Position numbers and translations under genes: made by a program. DNA of 64,000 bases from Erythrobacter donghaensis. Lineage in GTDB: Bacteria; Pseudomonadota; Alphaproteobacteria; Sphingomonadales; Sphingomonadaceae. Below the pieces are notes generated by a model. The model made no database searches. It saw nothing but the letters and a program-made list of their open reading frames with translations, and was not told where the DNA came from. Location: assembly GCF_002155425.1 (NCBI RefSeq), contig NZ_MUYG01000011.1, forward strand, positions 372,001 to 436,000. Reading direction: 5' to 3'. Shown piece by piece: positions 51,639-60,577 of the stretch; within the stretch, counting starts at the first letter, position 1, and the number at the start of each line of letters is the position of its first letter.

Positions 51639-53356
51639 GCCGCCCGGGCCGCCCGTGATGGTGGAGCCTGCACGGCGTTGATCGCCGCTTGCAGGATCCG
51701 CGCATTGGCGCGGGGCAGGGCGAGGAAACGGCCGCCCAGCGCCTGCGCGAGGCTCGCACCCTCCGGGCCGGGGCGGGCGGAGATATCGATCACCAGACTG
51801 TCGATCCCGCGCGCCGCGATGGCCTTGGCGGCGGTCTCGGCGTCCTTGGCAGCCTGCGGGCGACCGGGGGAGCCGTCGACGGCGATATTGGCGCGCCCGT
51901 CGGTGAGGATCACCAGCGCGGCGCTGCGCCCCTTGGCGATGACGGCCTCTGCCACCTCGCGCGCGGCATTGAGGCCCAGCGCAAGCGGGGTGCCGCCGCC
52001 ACCGGGCAGTTCCGCCAGCGTGCGGCGTGCGCGGGTGAGGCTGCGGGTGGCGGGCAGGATCAGCTCGGCGGTGGTGCCGCGAAAGGCGACCAGCGCGACC
52101 TCGGAGCGGGTGACGTAGGCTTGGCCCAGCATCAGCTCGACCGCGCCCTTGGCCTCGGCCAGCCGCGCCGCCGCCGCCGAGCCGCTGGCGTCGACTGCGA
52201 AGATCGTGACCCGCGCGGCGCGCTCTTCGAAGCGGCGGATGCGCAGGTCTTCCTTGCGCATGATGATTGGCGCGTCGGGGTCTGCGCCCTTCTCTCTGCG
52301 GCGCACCGCCTGCCACGGCACCGCGGCGCGCAGGGAATCGATCAGCGCCAGCTTGTGGCCCCCACGCGGCATTCCGGGGCGCGCGCCCAGCGGTTTGCCG
52401 CGCGTCACCGCCTTGCGTTTCTGCCCGGTGCCGCTCGAGGATGAACGGCGCGGGGCCTTGCCTTGGGCAAGCTGCTCCAGCAGCCCCGCCGGGATCGCGG
52501 CCCGCGCGGCTTCGACCAGGATGTCGGAGAGGTCGGGTTCCTGCTGCTGCCGGTCGCTGTCGGACGGGTCGTCGCGCTCGCCATCGGGGGGCGGGGGCGG
52601 TTCTTCGGGCGGCGGGGCATCCTGTTCCTGCGGCGGCAGGCGGGTGGCGCGGGGCGCGAGGACGAGGCGCACGGCGCCAGACAGGTCCGCCTTCTCTGCC
52701 GCATCCCGCCCCGCCAGCGCCGCCAGCCCGCGCGCGGCCTCTCCGGCGAAGATCAGCGCGCGCAAGCTTTCCACCCCCAGCGCCTCGGCTGTGGCGGCCA
52801 GTGCGCGCAGGTCAGCGTCAGCGAGGGGTGCGACATCGGCGAGGGAGCCTGCCGCTGGGGCAAGCTCCACGCCCTGCCAGCGGCGCGAGGCGCAAAGGTC
52901 GCAGGCAAAGGCGAGGCGCTCGGTCAGGCTCGCAGGCGGAGCATCGTCGGATTCGACCGCGTCGTCGAGCAGCACCAGCGCGGTCTGTCCCTCGTCGAGC
53001 GGGTCGTCGAGCGCTTGTGCCAGCCGCCCCGCGACACCCGCCTCCATCCGCTCGGCCATGCCGGCGATCAGGGCCCCGCCGCGCGCCTCCTCGATCAACC
53101 CGGTCTGGCGGATTGGTTTGCCTGCCGAAAGGCTCGCGGCAAGGTCGATCCCGCCCAGCAGCCGCTCGTCATCAACATGGCCGGGCAGGCGGCGCAGCGG
53201 AATCGCCTCGGCCAGAGCCGCCCCCAGCGCCTCGCGCGCCGGGCTGCTCCCGCGCAGGGTCAGGCCCTTGAAGACGCTCGGTGCAAGGACAAACAGCCGC
53301 GCCGCCAGCACCGCATCGTCGAGCGGGTCGGCGGCGGCGGCGGGCGGCGTCGTCAT
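51635..53356 (-). CDS. bchD: Magnesium chelatase subunit D
   Basis: Adaptor subunit of 573 aa that forms the AAA+ ring with BchI. An inactive AAA-like N-terminal half lacks a P-loop, a proline- and acid-rich linker (PPPEEPPPPPDGERDDPSDS, about 265-290) follows, and the C-terminal VWA integrin-like domain has the metal site in TIFAVDASGSAAAARL. The ATG overlaps the bchI stop by four bases, rejecting an upstream start at 53569. Confidence 0.95.
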   Translation of the reverse strand: MTTPPAAAADPLDDAVLAARLFVLAPSVFKGLTLRGSSPAREALGAALAEAIPLRRLPGHVDDERLLGGIDLAASLSAGKPIRQTGLIEEARGGALIAGMAERMEAGVAGRLAQALDDPLDEGQTALVLLDDAVESDDAPPASLTERLAFACDLCASRRWQGVELAPAAGSLADVAPLADADLRALAATAEALGVESLRALIFAGEAARGLAALAGRDAAEKADLSGAVRLVLAPRATRLPPQEQDAPPPEEPPPPPDGERDDPSDSDRQQQEPDLSDILVEAARAAIPAGLLEQLAQGKAPRRSSSSGTGQKRKAVTRGKPLGARPGMPRGGHKLALIDSLRAAVPWQAVRRREKGADPDAPIIMRKEDLRIRRFEERAARVTIFAVDASGSAAAARLAEAKGAVELMLGQAYVTRSEVALVAFRGTTAELILPATRSLTRARRTLAELPGGGGTPLALGLNAAREVAEAVIAKGRSAALVILTDGRANIAVDGSPGRPQAAKDAETAAKAIAARGIDSLVIDISARPGPEGASLAQALGGRFLALPRANARILQAAINAVQAPPSRAARAA

Positions 53357-54354
53357 CCGAACAGCTCGGCCATCGCCCGGTTGATGCGCGTGGTGGAGCC
53401 GGTCTCGTCGAGCACGTCGCGCCGCAGCCGGTGGCGCAGCGCGGAGGGGGCGATGGCGATCAGATGCTTGCGGGTGACGGCTCGGGCCCCCTCCAGCGCC
53501 GCCAGCGCGCGAGCGGCGCGCATCAGGGTCAGCTCGCCGCGCAGACCATCCGCGCCCACCGCAAGGCACAGGTTGGCGGCATCGCGCAGCACGTCATCGC
53601 CGGGGGTCAGCTTGGGCAACTTCGCCTTGCCCTTGGCCACGCGCTTGAGGATCGCCTCGTCCTCGCCCGCCCAGCGCGCGGCGAAGCCTTCGGGGTCAGC
53701 CTCGTTCTCGGCGACCAGCTTCATGATCGCAATGCGGGTCTCAATGTCCTTGGGCGTGCGCACCTCGACCGAAAGCCCGAAGCGGTCGAGCAGCTGCGGG
53801 CGCAACTCGCCCTCTTCGGGGTTGCCGCTGCCGATCAGTACGAACTTGGCCGGGTGGCGCACCGAAAGCCCTTCACGCTCGACCACGTTCTCGCCCGAGG
53901 CGGCGACATCGAGCAGCAGGTCGACCAGATGGTCTTCGAGCAGATTGATCTCGTCGATATAGAGGAACCCGCGATGGGCCTTGGCGAGCAGGCCGGGCTC
54001 GAACGCCTTCTCGCCCGACCGCAGCGCGCGCTCCAGATCAAGGCTGCCGATCACCCGGTCCTCGGTCGCGCCCAGCGGCATGTCGACGAAGGGGACGGCG
54101 CGCTTCACCAGCTTGCCCTGTCCGCAGACCTCGGGATAGCGCGCCTGATCTTCTTTCGAGGCGCCATAGGGGCAGCCGTCTGCCGCCATGATCGGCGGCA
54201 GCAGCCCGGCGAGCGCGCGCGCGGCGGTGCTCTTGCCCGTGCCGCGGTCGCCGAACACCATCACGCCGCCGATCGAAGGGTCCACTGCCGCGATCAGCAG
54301 CGCCTGTTTCATCTCGTCCTGACCGACGATTGCGGAGAAGGGGAAGCGTGCCAT
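53353..54354 (-). CDS. bchI: Magnesium chelatase ATPase subunit I
   Basis: AAA+ motor subunit of 333 aa. Walker A is GDRGTGKST (residues 35-43) and Walker B is GFLYIDEINLLEDHLVD; FVLIGSGNPEEGELRPQLLDRFG is the sensor region. It starts a short operon bchI-bchD-bchO. The 69-bp gap upstream contains TGT and ACA triplets but no box with the standard 12-base spacing. Confidence 0.96.
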   Translation of the reverse strand: MARFPFSAIVGQDEMKQALLIAAVDPSIGGVMVFGDRGTGKSTAARALAGLLPPIMAADGCPYGASKEDQARYPEVCGQGKLVKRAVPFVDMPLGATEDRVIGSLDLERALRSGEKAFEPGLLAKAHRGFLYIDEINLLEDHLVDLLLDVAASGENVVEREGLSVRHPAKFVLIGSGNPEEGELRPQLLDRFGLSVEVRTPKDIETRIAIMKLVAENEADPEGFAARWAGEDEAILKRVAKGKAKLPKLTPGDDVLRDAANLCLAVGADGLRGELTLMRAARALAALEGARAVTRKHLIAIAPSALRHRLRRDVLDETGSTTRINRAMAELFG

Positions 54355-54423
54355 GTCGAGCGTCTTGTGAACGGTTCAATCGCTTCGGACAAGCCGTGTG
54401 ACAGGCTGACTGGACAGTTTCTT

Positions 54424-56112
54424 TCAGCGCTTCCCAATCCGGTTCAGCACCAGCACCGGGAGCAGGCCCGCCGCGAGCAGGATCAGCGCCGGGATCGCCG
54501 CTTCGACCAGCCGTTCGTCGCTGGCGAGGCGGTAGGTGCGGGTTGCCAGCGTTTCGAGGTTGAAGGGGCGTAGGATCAGCGTCGCGGGAAGCTCGCGCAG
54601 GGTATCGATGAAGACCAGCGCGGCGGCGCCCGCCAGACTGGGTGCGAGCAACGGAGCATAGATCCGCGCCAGCACCCGCGAGGGCCCCGCGCCGAGACTG
54701 CGCGCTGCGGCATCGAGGCCGGGGGGAATCCGCGCAAGGCCACCGCTGACCGCATTGTAGGCGACCGTCAGGAACCGCACCGACAGCGCATAGACCAGCA
54801 CCGCGCTCGTCCCCGTCAGCAGCAGCCCGCCGCTCCATCCCAGGCTATCACGCGCAAAGCGGGTCATGGTCACGTCGAAGGCGCCGAGCGGCGCCAGCAG
54901 GCCTGCCGCCAGCAGTGCGCCGGGCAGGGCATAGCCGAGCGTCGCCAGCCGGATCGCGCTGGCCGTGACGCGCGAGGCCGAGCGCGCGCGGGCGAAGGCG
55001 AGCAGCAGCGCGGCGGCAAGGCACAGGCTCGCCGTCGCCACGCCCAGCCACAGGCTCCCGCGCAGATAGGTCCCCAGCTCGCCCGCAGCGGCCTGCGCCG
55101 TCGGGGTCAGGGCAAGGCTGACGAGGTAGCCTGCCGGGAGCACAAAGCCGAGCAGCACCGGCACGCCGCATGCGAGACACGCCAGCGCCTTGCCCGTCGG
55201 CGAAAGCTGCACCAGCGGCTCTTCGTAGGCGCGGCCCGCCAGCCCATCGCGGCTGTCGCTGCGCCCGCGCCGGGATTGCGCCTCCCACGCCACCAGCGCG
55301 ATCACGAAGATCAGCATTACCGCCGAAAGCTTGAGCGCCGCCGGTTTGTCGCCCATCGCCAGCCAGCTGCGGAAGATGCCGGTGGAGAAGGTGGGAATAG
55401 CGAAATATTCGGCCACGCCAAAGTCGGCCAGCACCTCCATCAGCACCAGCGCGAGGCCCCCGGCGATGGCCGGGCGTGCGGCGGGCAGGGCGACCTGCCA
55501 GAAGGCGCGGGAGGGCGCTGCGCCAAGGCTGCGCGCGGCGCGAAACTGGGTCAGGCTCTGGGTCGCAAAGGCCGTCCGCGCGAGCAGATAGACATAGGGA
55601 AACAGCACCAGCCCCAGCACCATCGCGCCCCCGCCAAGCGAGCGGATGTCGGGGAACCAGTAATCGTCCACCCCCCATCCGGTCGCGCTGCGCAAGCCGC
55701 TCTGCACCGGGCCGGCAAAATCGAGTATGTCGGCATAGATATAGGCCGAGAGATAGGCGGGCAGCGCCAGCGGCAGCACCAGCGCCCAGCTGAGGATGCG
55801 CCGTCCGGGGAAGCGGGTCGCGGCGATCAGCCAGGCGCAGCCGGTGCCCGTCACCGCCGCGATTGCGCCGGTCAGCAGCATCAGCAGCATGGTGTTGGCG
55901 ATGTAGGTCGGCAGCACCGTCGCCGCGAGCGCGCCGATCGTCTCGCCCCCGCCTGCCAGCGCGGCCCAGCCGATGGCGACAAGCGGCAGGCCCGCCAGCG
56001 CCGCGAGCGCCAGCGCGGCAAGCGTCCAGCCCGCGCCCTCGCGGCCCGCGCGCGATGCCGTCCGCGCGGCTTCGCTTGCAGGAGCGCCCGCAAATTGCCT
56101 AAGGCGGCTCAC
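54424..56112 (-). CDS. fbpB: Iron(III) ABC transporter permease (FbpB type)
   Basis: Inner-membrane permease of about 562 aa, a tandem duplication of two six-helix halves as in FbpB/AfuB. The two EAA loops appear as RAARSLGAAPSRAFWQVALP and AAARSLGAGPSRVLARIYAP. A GTG at 56112 with GAAGGG six bases upstream is preferred to the ATG at 56136, because the latter would overlap the divergent ATPase start. It is on the opposite strand from its ATPase and binding-protein partners. Confidence 0.88.
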   Translation of the reverse strand: MSRLRQFAGAPASEAARTASRAGREGAGWTLAALALAALAGLPLVAIGWAALAGGGETIGALAATVLPTYIANTMLLMLLTGAIAAVTGTGCAWLIAATRFPGRRILSWALVLPLALPAYLSAYIYADILDFAGPVQSGLRSATGWGVDDYWFPDIRSLGGGAMVLGLVLFPYVYLLARTAFATQSLTQFRAARSLGAAPSRAFWQVALPAARPAIAGGLALVLMEVLADFGVAEYFAIPTFSTGIFRSWLAMGDKPAALKLSAVMLIFVIALVAWEAQSRRGRSDSRDGLAGRAYEEPLVQLSPTGKALACLACGVPVLLGFVLPAGYLVSLALTPTAQAAAGELGTYLRGSLWLGVATASLCLAAALLLAFARARSASRVTASAIRLATLGYALPGALLAAGLLAPLGAFDVTMTRFARDSLGWSGGLLLTGTSAVLVYALSVRFLTVAYNAVSGGLARIPPGLDAAARSLGAGPSRVLARIYAPLLAPSLAGAAALVFIDTLRELPATLILRPFNLETLATRTYRLASDERLVEAAIPALILLAAGLLPVLVLNRIGKR

Positions 56113-56135
56113 CTTCAACCCTTCGGACAGCGCCA

Positions 56136-57155
56136 TTGAGCCTCGAATTTCGTCATATTGCCCACGCTTACGGTGCGGTGCGGGCGCTCGAGGATATCAG
56201 CCTCACCGCGCCCGCGGGAGAGATCACCTGTCTGCTTGGCGCGTCGGGTTGCGGGAAGTCAACACTGCTCGGCCTCGCGGCGGGGCTGCTGAGGGTGCAG
56301 CAGGGCAGCATCGCGCTGGGCGATGAGCTGCTGGCGGAGCCCGGTTACAACCCCCCGCCCGAGGCGCGGCCGGTGGGGCTGGTGTTCCAGGACGGCGCGC
56401 TGTTTCCGCACATGACGCTGGCCGCCAATGTCGCCTTCGGCCTACCGCGCGCGCGGCGCGGCGAGGCCGAGGCATGGCTCGCCAAGGTCGGGCTGGCGGG
56501 GATGGGCGCGCGCTATCCGCACGAGCTTTCCGGCGGGCAGCAACAGCGCGCCGCGCTTGCCCGGGCAATGGCGCCCGAGCCGCGCGTGCTGTTGATGGAC
56601 GAACCCTTCGCCAGCGTCGATATCGTGCTGCGCCGGAGCTTGCGCCGCGATTGCCGCATCCTGCTGCGCGAGGCCGGATCGACCGTCATCCTCGTCACGC
56701 ACGACCCGGCCGAGGCGCTCGACATTGCCGACCGGATTGCGGTGATGGAGGCAGGGCGCATCGTCCAGTTCGGCACACCGCCCGAACTCCACGGCTCGCC
56801 CGCTACCGCAGCGGTGGGCGCGATCTTCTCGGGCGCGCAGGTCATTGCGGGCACCCGCGCCGAGGAGGGGCTGGATACGCCCTTCGGCCTGTGGCCGCTC
56901 GCCAGCCTCGCAGGCGACTTGCCCGATACCCCCGCGCTCGATCTGCTGGTGCAGGCCGACCGGCTGGTGCCCGTCGCCGATGTGCGCGGCGGCCGGGTGC
57001 GCGATGTGCACCCGCTGGGCGCGCGGGCGCGGGTGCTGATCGACGGAGCCGATGGCGCGACGATCACGGTCGAAACCGCTCTCGCCGTCGATCCGGCACG
57101 CACCTACAGCGTCATGCCAGACCCCGAGAGCGTGCGGGCTTTCCTGCGCGTTTAG
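56136..57155 (+). CDS. fbpC: Iron(III) ABC transporter ATP-binding protein (FbpC type)
   Basis: ATPase of 339 aa powering the FbpB permease. Walker A is LLGASGCGKSTLLG (about 32-45), the signature is LSGGQQQRAALARAMAPEPR, and Walker B is VLLMDEPFASVD. A C-terminal TOBE-like regulatory domain follows from about 230. It begins with TTG at 56136; no better start was seen. The permease diverges from it with only 23 bp between starts. Confidence 0.9.
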   Translation: MSLEFRHIAHAYGAVRALEDISLTAPAGEITCLLGASGCGKSTLLGLAAGLLRVQQGSIALGDELLAEPGYNPPPEARPVGLVFQDGALFPHMTLAANVAFGLPRARRGEAEAWLAKVGLAGMGARYPHELSGGQQQRAALARAMAPEPRVLLMDEPFASVDIVLRRSLRRDCRILLREAGSTVILVTHDPAEALDIADRIAVMEAGRIVQFGTPPELHGSPATAAVGAIFSGAQVIAGTRAEEGLDTPFGLWPLASLAGDLPDTPALDLLVQADRLVPVADVRGGRVRDVHPLGARARVLIDGADGATITVETALAVDPARTYSVMPDPESVRAFLRV

Positions 57156-57178
57156 CGCTTGCGCAGACGACAATAATA

Positions 57179-57208
57179 TTGCAAGTCATTCGCAAGAAAC
57201 CTTGCGAA
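57179..57208 (+). promoter_or_regulatory. Overlapping palindromes upstream of fbpA, possible Fur-type site
   Basis: TTGCAAGTCATTCGCAA (57179-57195) is an imperfect palindrome like alphaproteobacterial Fur boxes. It overlaps a perfect one with arms TTCGCAAG (57189-57196) and CTTGCGAA (57201-57208) and a four-base spacer. Both lie within 45 bp of the fbpA start, where iron-dependent repression would act. A hairpin in the mRNA is an alternative. Confidence 0.6.
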
Positions 57209-57223
57209 AGCCTCCCTCCTGTC

Positions 57224-58273
57224 ATGAAACATCTCGTGTTTGCCGCCGTCGCCGTCGCGTCCCTTGCCATGCTCTCCGCCTGTGCGGACCAGAGCGCGGA
57301 TGCGCCCCGCCGCGATTGCGCGGCGCCTGCGGGCGACGTCAACATCTACTCCTCGCGCCACTATGACACCGATCTGGCGCTCTACGAGGATTTCACCTGC
57401 GACACCGGGATCAAGGTCAACCGGATCGAGGCCGATGCCGACGCACTGCTCGAACGGATCGAGGCCGAGGGCGAGTTCAGCCCGGCCGACCTCTTCATCA
57501 CCGTCGATGCCGGTCGCCTTTGGCGCGCCGAGGAGGCGGGAATCCTCGCCCCGGTCGAATCGCAGGTGCTGGCGGCGCGAATCCCGCCAGAGCTGCGCGA
57601 TCCGCGCAGCCGCTGGTTCGCGCTGACCACGCGGGCGCGGATCATCATCTACAACAAGGCCAAGGGCAAGCCTGCGGGGCTGGCGACCTATGCCGATCTC
57701 GCCAAGCCCGAATTCCGGGGGCGCATCTGCATGAGGTCGTCTTCCAGCGTCTACAACATCGCGCTGCTCGCCAGCATCATCGCGCATGATGGCGAGGCGG
57801 CGGCGAACGCCTGGGCGAAGGGCGTCGTCGCCAATTTCGCGCGCCCGCCGCAGGGCAACGACATGTCGAACATCGAGGCCGTGGCCGCGGGCGAGTGCGA
57901 CATCTCGCTGGTCAACACCTATTACCTCGCCCGCTTCGACACGCCCGAAAAGCGCAAGGTGCTGGATGCGGTGGGGATCATCTTCCCCAATCAGGCGACC
58001 ACTGGCACCCACGTCAACATGAGCGGCGCGGGCGTGGTCAAGACCGCGCCCAATCGCGCCAATGCGGTGAAGTTCCTCGAATACCTCACCTCCGAAAGCG
58101 CGCAGCAATATCTCGCCAACGGCAACAACGAATATCCGGCGGTGAAAGGCATCGCGCCCACTTCGGCGGTGCAGGCGCTCGGCACCTTCAAGGCCGATCC
58201 GCTCCCTGCCGCCAAGATCGGCGAGAACGAGGCGAAGGCGAGCCAGATCTACAACGCCGCCGGCTGGAACTGA
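57224..58273 (+). CDS. fbpA: Iron(III) ABC transporter substrate-binding lipoprotein (FbpA type)
   Basis: Periplasmic ferric-iron binding protein of 349 aa. Residues 1-20 form a lipoprotein signal with lipobox LSAC. VNIYSSRHYDTDLALYEDF starts the fold, and the paired tyrosines in ISLVNTYYLARF are the iron ligands of FbpA/FutA proteins. It lies 68 bp after fbpC and has its own likely operator. Iron supply close to the photosynthesis genes suits Fe-S and heme demand, though co-regulation is not shown. Confidence 0.92.
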   Translation: MKHLVFAAVAVASLAMLSACADQSADAPRRDCAAPAGDVNIYSSRHYDTDLALYEDFTCDTGIKVNRIEADADALLERIEAEGEFSPADLFITVDAGRLWRAEEAGILAPVESQVLAARIPPELRDPRSRWFALTTRARIIIYNKAKGKPAGLATYADLAKPEFRGRICMRSSSSVYNIALLASIIAHDGEAAANAWAKGVVANFARPPQGNDMSNIEAVAAGECDISLVNTYYLARFDTPEKRKVLDAVGIIFPNQATTGTHVNMSGAGVVKTAPNRANAVKFLEYLTSESAQQYLANGNNEYPAVKGIAPTSAVQALGTFKADPLPAAKIGENEAKASQIYNAAGWN

Positions 58274-58417
58274 TGGCGCGCCGGATCGGGCGCCGATCAA
58301 GGCCCGCTTTCACGTCCTATCGCTAATCTGTCTTGAAGGGCGCGCAGGACTCGTCCATTTGCGCCCCCGTTCCTGCCGCCCGTCCCGGGCAGCGCACACC
58401 TGTATCCGAGGCCCGCT

Positions 58418-59233
58418 TTGAACCAGCCCATCATCGACCGCGACGAGTTCACCGAAAGCGCGGCGCTCTCTGTCGAGACCATCACCGATGTGCACCACTG
58501 GTGCGAGGGGCTATTCAGCCTCAAGATGACGCGCCCCGCGAGCTTCCGCTTCCGCTCGGGAGAGTTTGTGATGATCGGTCTGCCGGGCGACAACGGCAAG
58601 CCGCTGCTGCGCGCCTATTCGGTCGCTTCGCCCTCCTATGCCGAGGAGCTGGAGTTCCTGTCGATCAAGGTGCAGGACGGCCCGCTGACCTCGCGGCTTC
58701 AGCACATCCTGCCGGGCGATCCGATCTATCTCGGCAAGAAGCCTACCGGCACGCTGGTGACCGACGCGCTGCTGCCGGGCAAGCGGCTGTTCATGCTCTC
58801 GACCGGCACCGGCCTTGCGCCCTTCATGAGCCTCGTGCGCGATCCCGAGGTCTACCAGATGTTCGAGGAAGTGATCGTCGTCCACTCGGTGCGCAACGTG
58901 AACGAGCTGGCCTATCGCGAGCTGCTCGAATCTAAGCTCGAAGGCGACCCGCTGCTCGAGGACGAAGACCGCGCCAAGATGATCTACGTCCCCACCGTCA
59001 CCCGCGAACCCTTCCGCACGCAGGGCCGCATTCAGGCACTGATCGACGATGGCCGGTTGTTCGAACAGTCCAAGGGCCCGCAGCGCTTCGTGCCCGAGGA
59101 AGATCGCGTGATGCTGTGCGGCTCGATGGCGATGATCAAGGACCACGCGGCTGACCTCGAAAAGCGCGGCTTCGAGGAAGGCGCGAACAACAAGCCTGGC
59201 CAGTTCGTGATAGAGCGCGCCTTCGTGGGGTAA
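58418..59233 (+). CDS. fpr: Ferredoxin-NADP+ reductase
   Basis: FAD enzyme of 271 aa exchanging electrons between ferredoxin or flavodoxin and NADPH. RAYSVASPSYAEELEFLSIK binds FAD, LFMLSTGTGLAPFMSLVRDP binds NADP, and VMLCGSMAMIKDHAADLE with the terminal FVIERAFVG is typical of bacterial Fpr. The start appears to be TTG at 58418, since no ATG occurs before the fold. It could supply low-potential electrons to BchL, BchX or AcsF; that is inference. Confidence 0.92.
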   Translation: MNQPIIDRDEFTESAALSVETITDVHHWCEGLFSLKMTRPASFRFRSGEFVMIGLPGDNGKPLLRAYSVASPSYAEELEFLSIKVQDGPLTSRLQHILPGDPIYLGKKPTGTLVTDALLPGKRLFMLSTGTGLAPFMSLVRDPEVYQMFEEVIVVHSVRNVNELAYRELLESKLEGDPLLEDEDRAKMIYVPTVTREPFRTQGRIQALIDDGRLFEQSKGPQRFVPEEDRVMLCGSMAMIKDHAADLEKRGFEEGANNKPGQFVIERAFVG

Positions 59234-59313
59234 GCGCCGCAGCGGAGCATTCCGCAGCGTTCACAGGCAGTTCAGCAACGGATTGGCAGCCTCTCCGAAA
59301 CAGGGAGACTGCC

Positions 59314-59682
59314 ATGCTTTACCGTCTTGCCGCCGCCGCCGCCATGCTCGCCGCCGCGCTCGCGCCAACTGCCGCGACCGCTCAGGCCGAGCAAACCTCG
59401 ACGCTGCCCAATTACAACCTCGTCCAGCTGTCGGTTGCTGCCAACGCGGTTTCGGCGGACGAATTCCAGGCGCGGACGATGGCGATCAGCTCGTGCGGCG
59501 AAGCGGTGAAGCTCGGCAAGGCGATGGACGCCAAGGTGGAGCGCAAGCGCTTCGTGCACGACACAGAACTACCCCCGCAGCTTCGCCCGGTGCTCAAGAG
59601 CCTGCCGAACGGCATGGCCACTCCGGTGCTGAGCGAGGATGGCGAGACGCTGCACGTGCTGGTGGTTTGCAGTCGGGCCTGA
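59314..59682 (+). CDS. Small secreted protein, weakly parvulin-like
   Basis: Exported protein of 122 aa with signal peptide 1-24 (ending ATAQA) after GGGAG. The tail ELPPQLRPVLKSLPNGMATP and SEDGETLHVLVVCSRA resembles the end of SurA-type peptidyl-prolyl isomerase domains, but the domain is too short to be complete. It lies between fpr and a duplicated scrap of the fpr 3' end. Function unknown. Confidence 0.7.
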   Translation: MLYRLAAAAAMLAAALAPTAATAQAEQTSTLPNYNLVQLSVAANAVSADEFQARTMAISSCGEAVKLGKAMDAKVERKRFVHDTELPPQLRPVLKSLPNGMATPVLSEDGETLHVLVVCSRA

Positions 59683-59701
59683 TGTGACGCCCTGCAGCCC
59701 G

Positions 59702-59731
59702 TTTGTGATCGAACGCGCGTTTGTGGGGTAA
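59702..59731 (+). pseudogene. Remnant of a second fpr 3' end
   Basis: The ten codons here read FVIERAFVG and stop, identical in protein to the end of fpr at 59204-59233 but with several synonymous third-base changes. Sequence before it is not fpr-like. It looks like the surviving tail of an old fpr paralogue. Confidence 0.65.
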
Positions 59732-59751
59732 GGCTCTAGCCCACTCGTCTC

Positions 59752-59946
59752 CGCGGACTTGATCCGGGGCCCCGCTGCCTTTTGCGCTCTTGATCGAAGA
59801 AGAAGCGGGATCCCGGGTCAAGCCCGGGAAGACGGAGGTGGCAATCGACCGCCCCCCTCAACTCCCCCGTCACCCAGCGAAAGCTGGGGCCTAGTGCCTC
59901 ACGGGGCAGCGCTTGCCGCCCTAGGTCCCAGCTTCCGCTGGAATGA
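59752..59946. repeat. Cluster of palindromic REP-like repeats
   Basis: Two inverted pairs lie here: GACTTGATCCGGGGCCCCGC-type (59752-59775) with GCGGGATCCCGGGTCAAGCC (59805-59828), and ACCCAGCGAAAGCTGGGGCC (59872-59893) with TAGGTCCCAGCTTCCGCTGG (59921-59940). They have the look of dispersed intergenic repeats of sphingomonads and lie between convergent genes. The gap 59732-59949 holds nothing else recognised. Confidence 0.65.
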
Positions 59947-59949
59947 GGA

Positions 59950-60423
59950 TTAGCGCGAGTTGATTGGCGTATCGTAGGTAGCGGGTGCTGGCGGCGGTTC
60001 TTCGAGCCAATCATAAGCGCGTTCGGATACGACGAGCCTTGCGCTTTCGTAACTGGCGACCTCGAATATGAAGTCACTGCCATGAAGTTGGTCGGGGTTT
60101 CCCGGTCTGAACACACCCTCGACGTTCATTCTCACTGCATATGGCTTCTCGGATGTGCTCATATCCCGCGATCTCAAAAATATCGGGGCGCTGTAAATCT
60201 GCTGAATGTCGGCCCGAACGCCGAGACCCTTGGTGCCGCAGTCAGTTGCCGGAGAGATGAATGCGCCGTCCCGATAGACAACGAGGGCCTCGAACTTCAT
60301 AGGTTCGCCAAGATGCTTCCCGGGGCTTTCGAACGCATCGCATACTGGCGAGCGTACGGGGCCATCTGTGCAGCCGAGCAAGCTAAGCCCGAGCGCGAAG
60401 ATCAGGAGATGCTCGATTTGCAT
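59950..60423 (-). CDS. Putative lipoprotein of unknown function
   Basis: Protein of 157 aa with a lipobox LLGC at about residues 15-18 after a hydrophobic start. The rest contains FEALVVYRDGAFISPATDCG and an EGVFRPGNPDQLHGSDFIFE stretch that suggests a beta-rich fold. Base composition is less GC-rich than its neighbours. It stands alone, convergent with the repeat cluster. No family was recognised. Confidence 0.7.
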   Translation of the reverse strand: MQIEHLLIFALGLSLLGCTDGPVRSPVCDAFESPGKHLGEPMKFEALVVYRDGAFISPATDCGTKGLGVRADIQQIYSAPIFLRSRDMSTSEKPYAVRMNVEGVFRPGNPDQLHGSDFIFEVASYESARLVVSERAYDWLEEPPPAPATYDTPINSR

Positions 60424-60577
60424 GGAACTGCAGTCCTAATCGCCGGTCACGTTCAGCGCAAGCTAGCGACAGGACGGCGGGTCGTGTGTTCGACACCCCC
60501 ACTTTCGCGCTTGACCGACGCCCGCCTGCACTGTTCACTCATGGCAAATCAAAACCCATTTGCCGGAGAGAACCCTC

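Noticed and set aside
54355-54423. PpsR box before bchI
   Set aside because: TGT and ACA triplets are present but spaced 14 rather than 12 bases, and the inner bases do not match.
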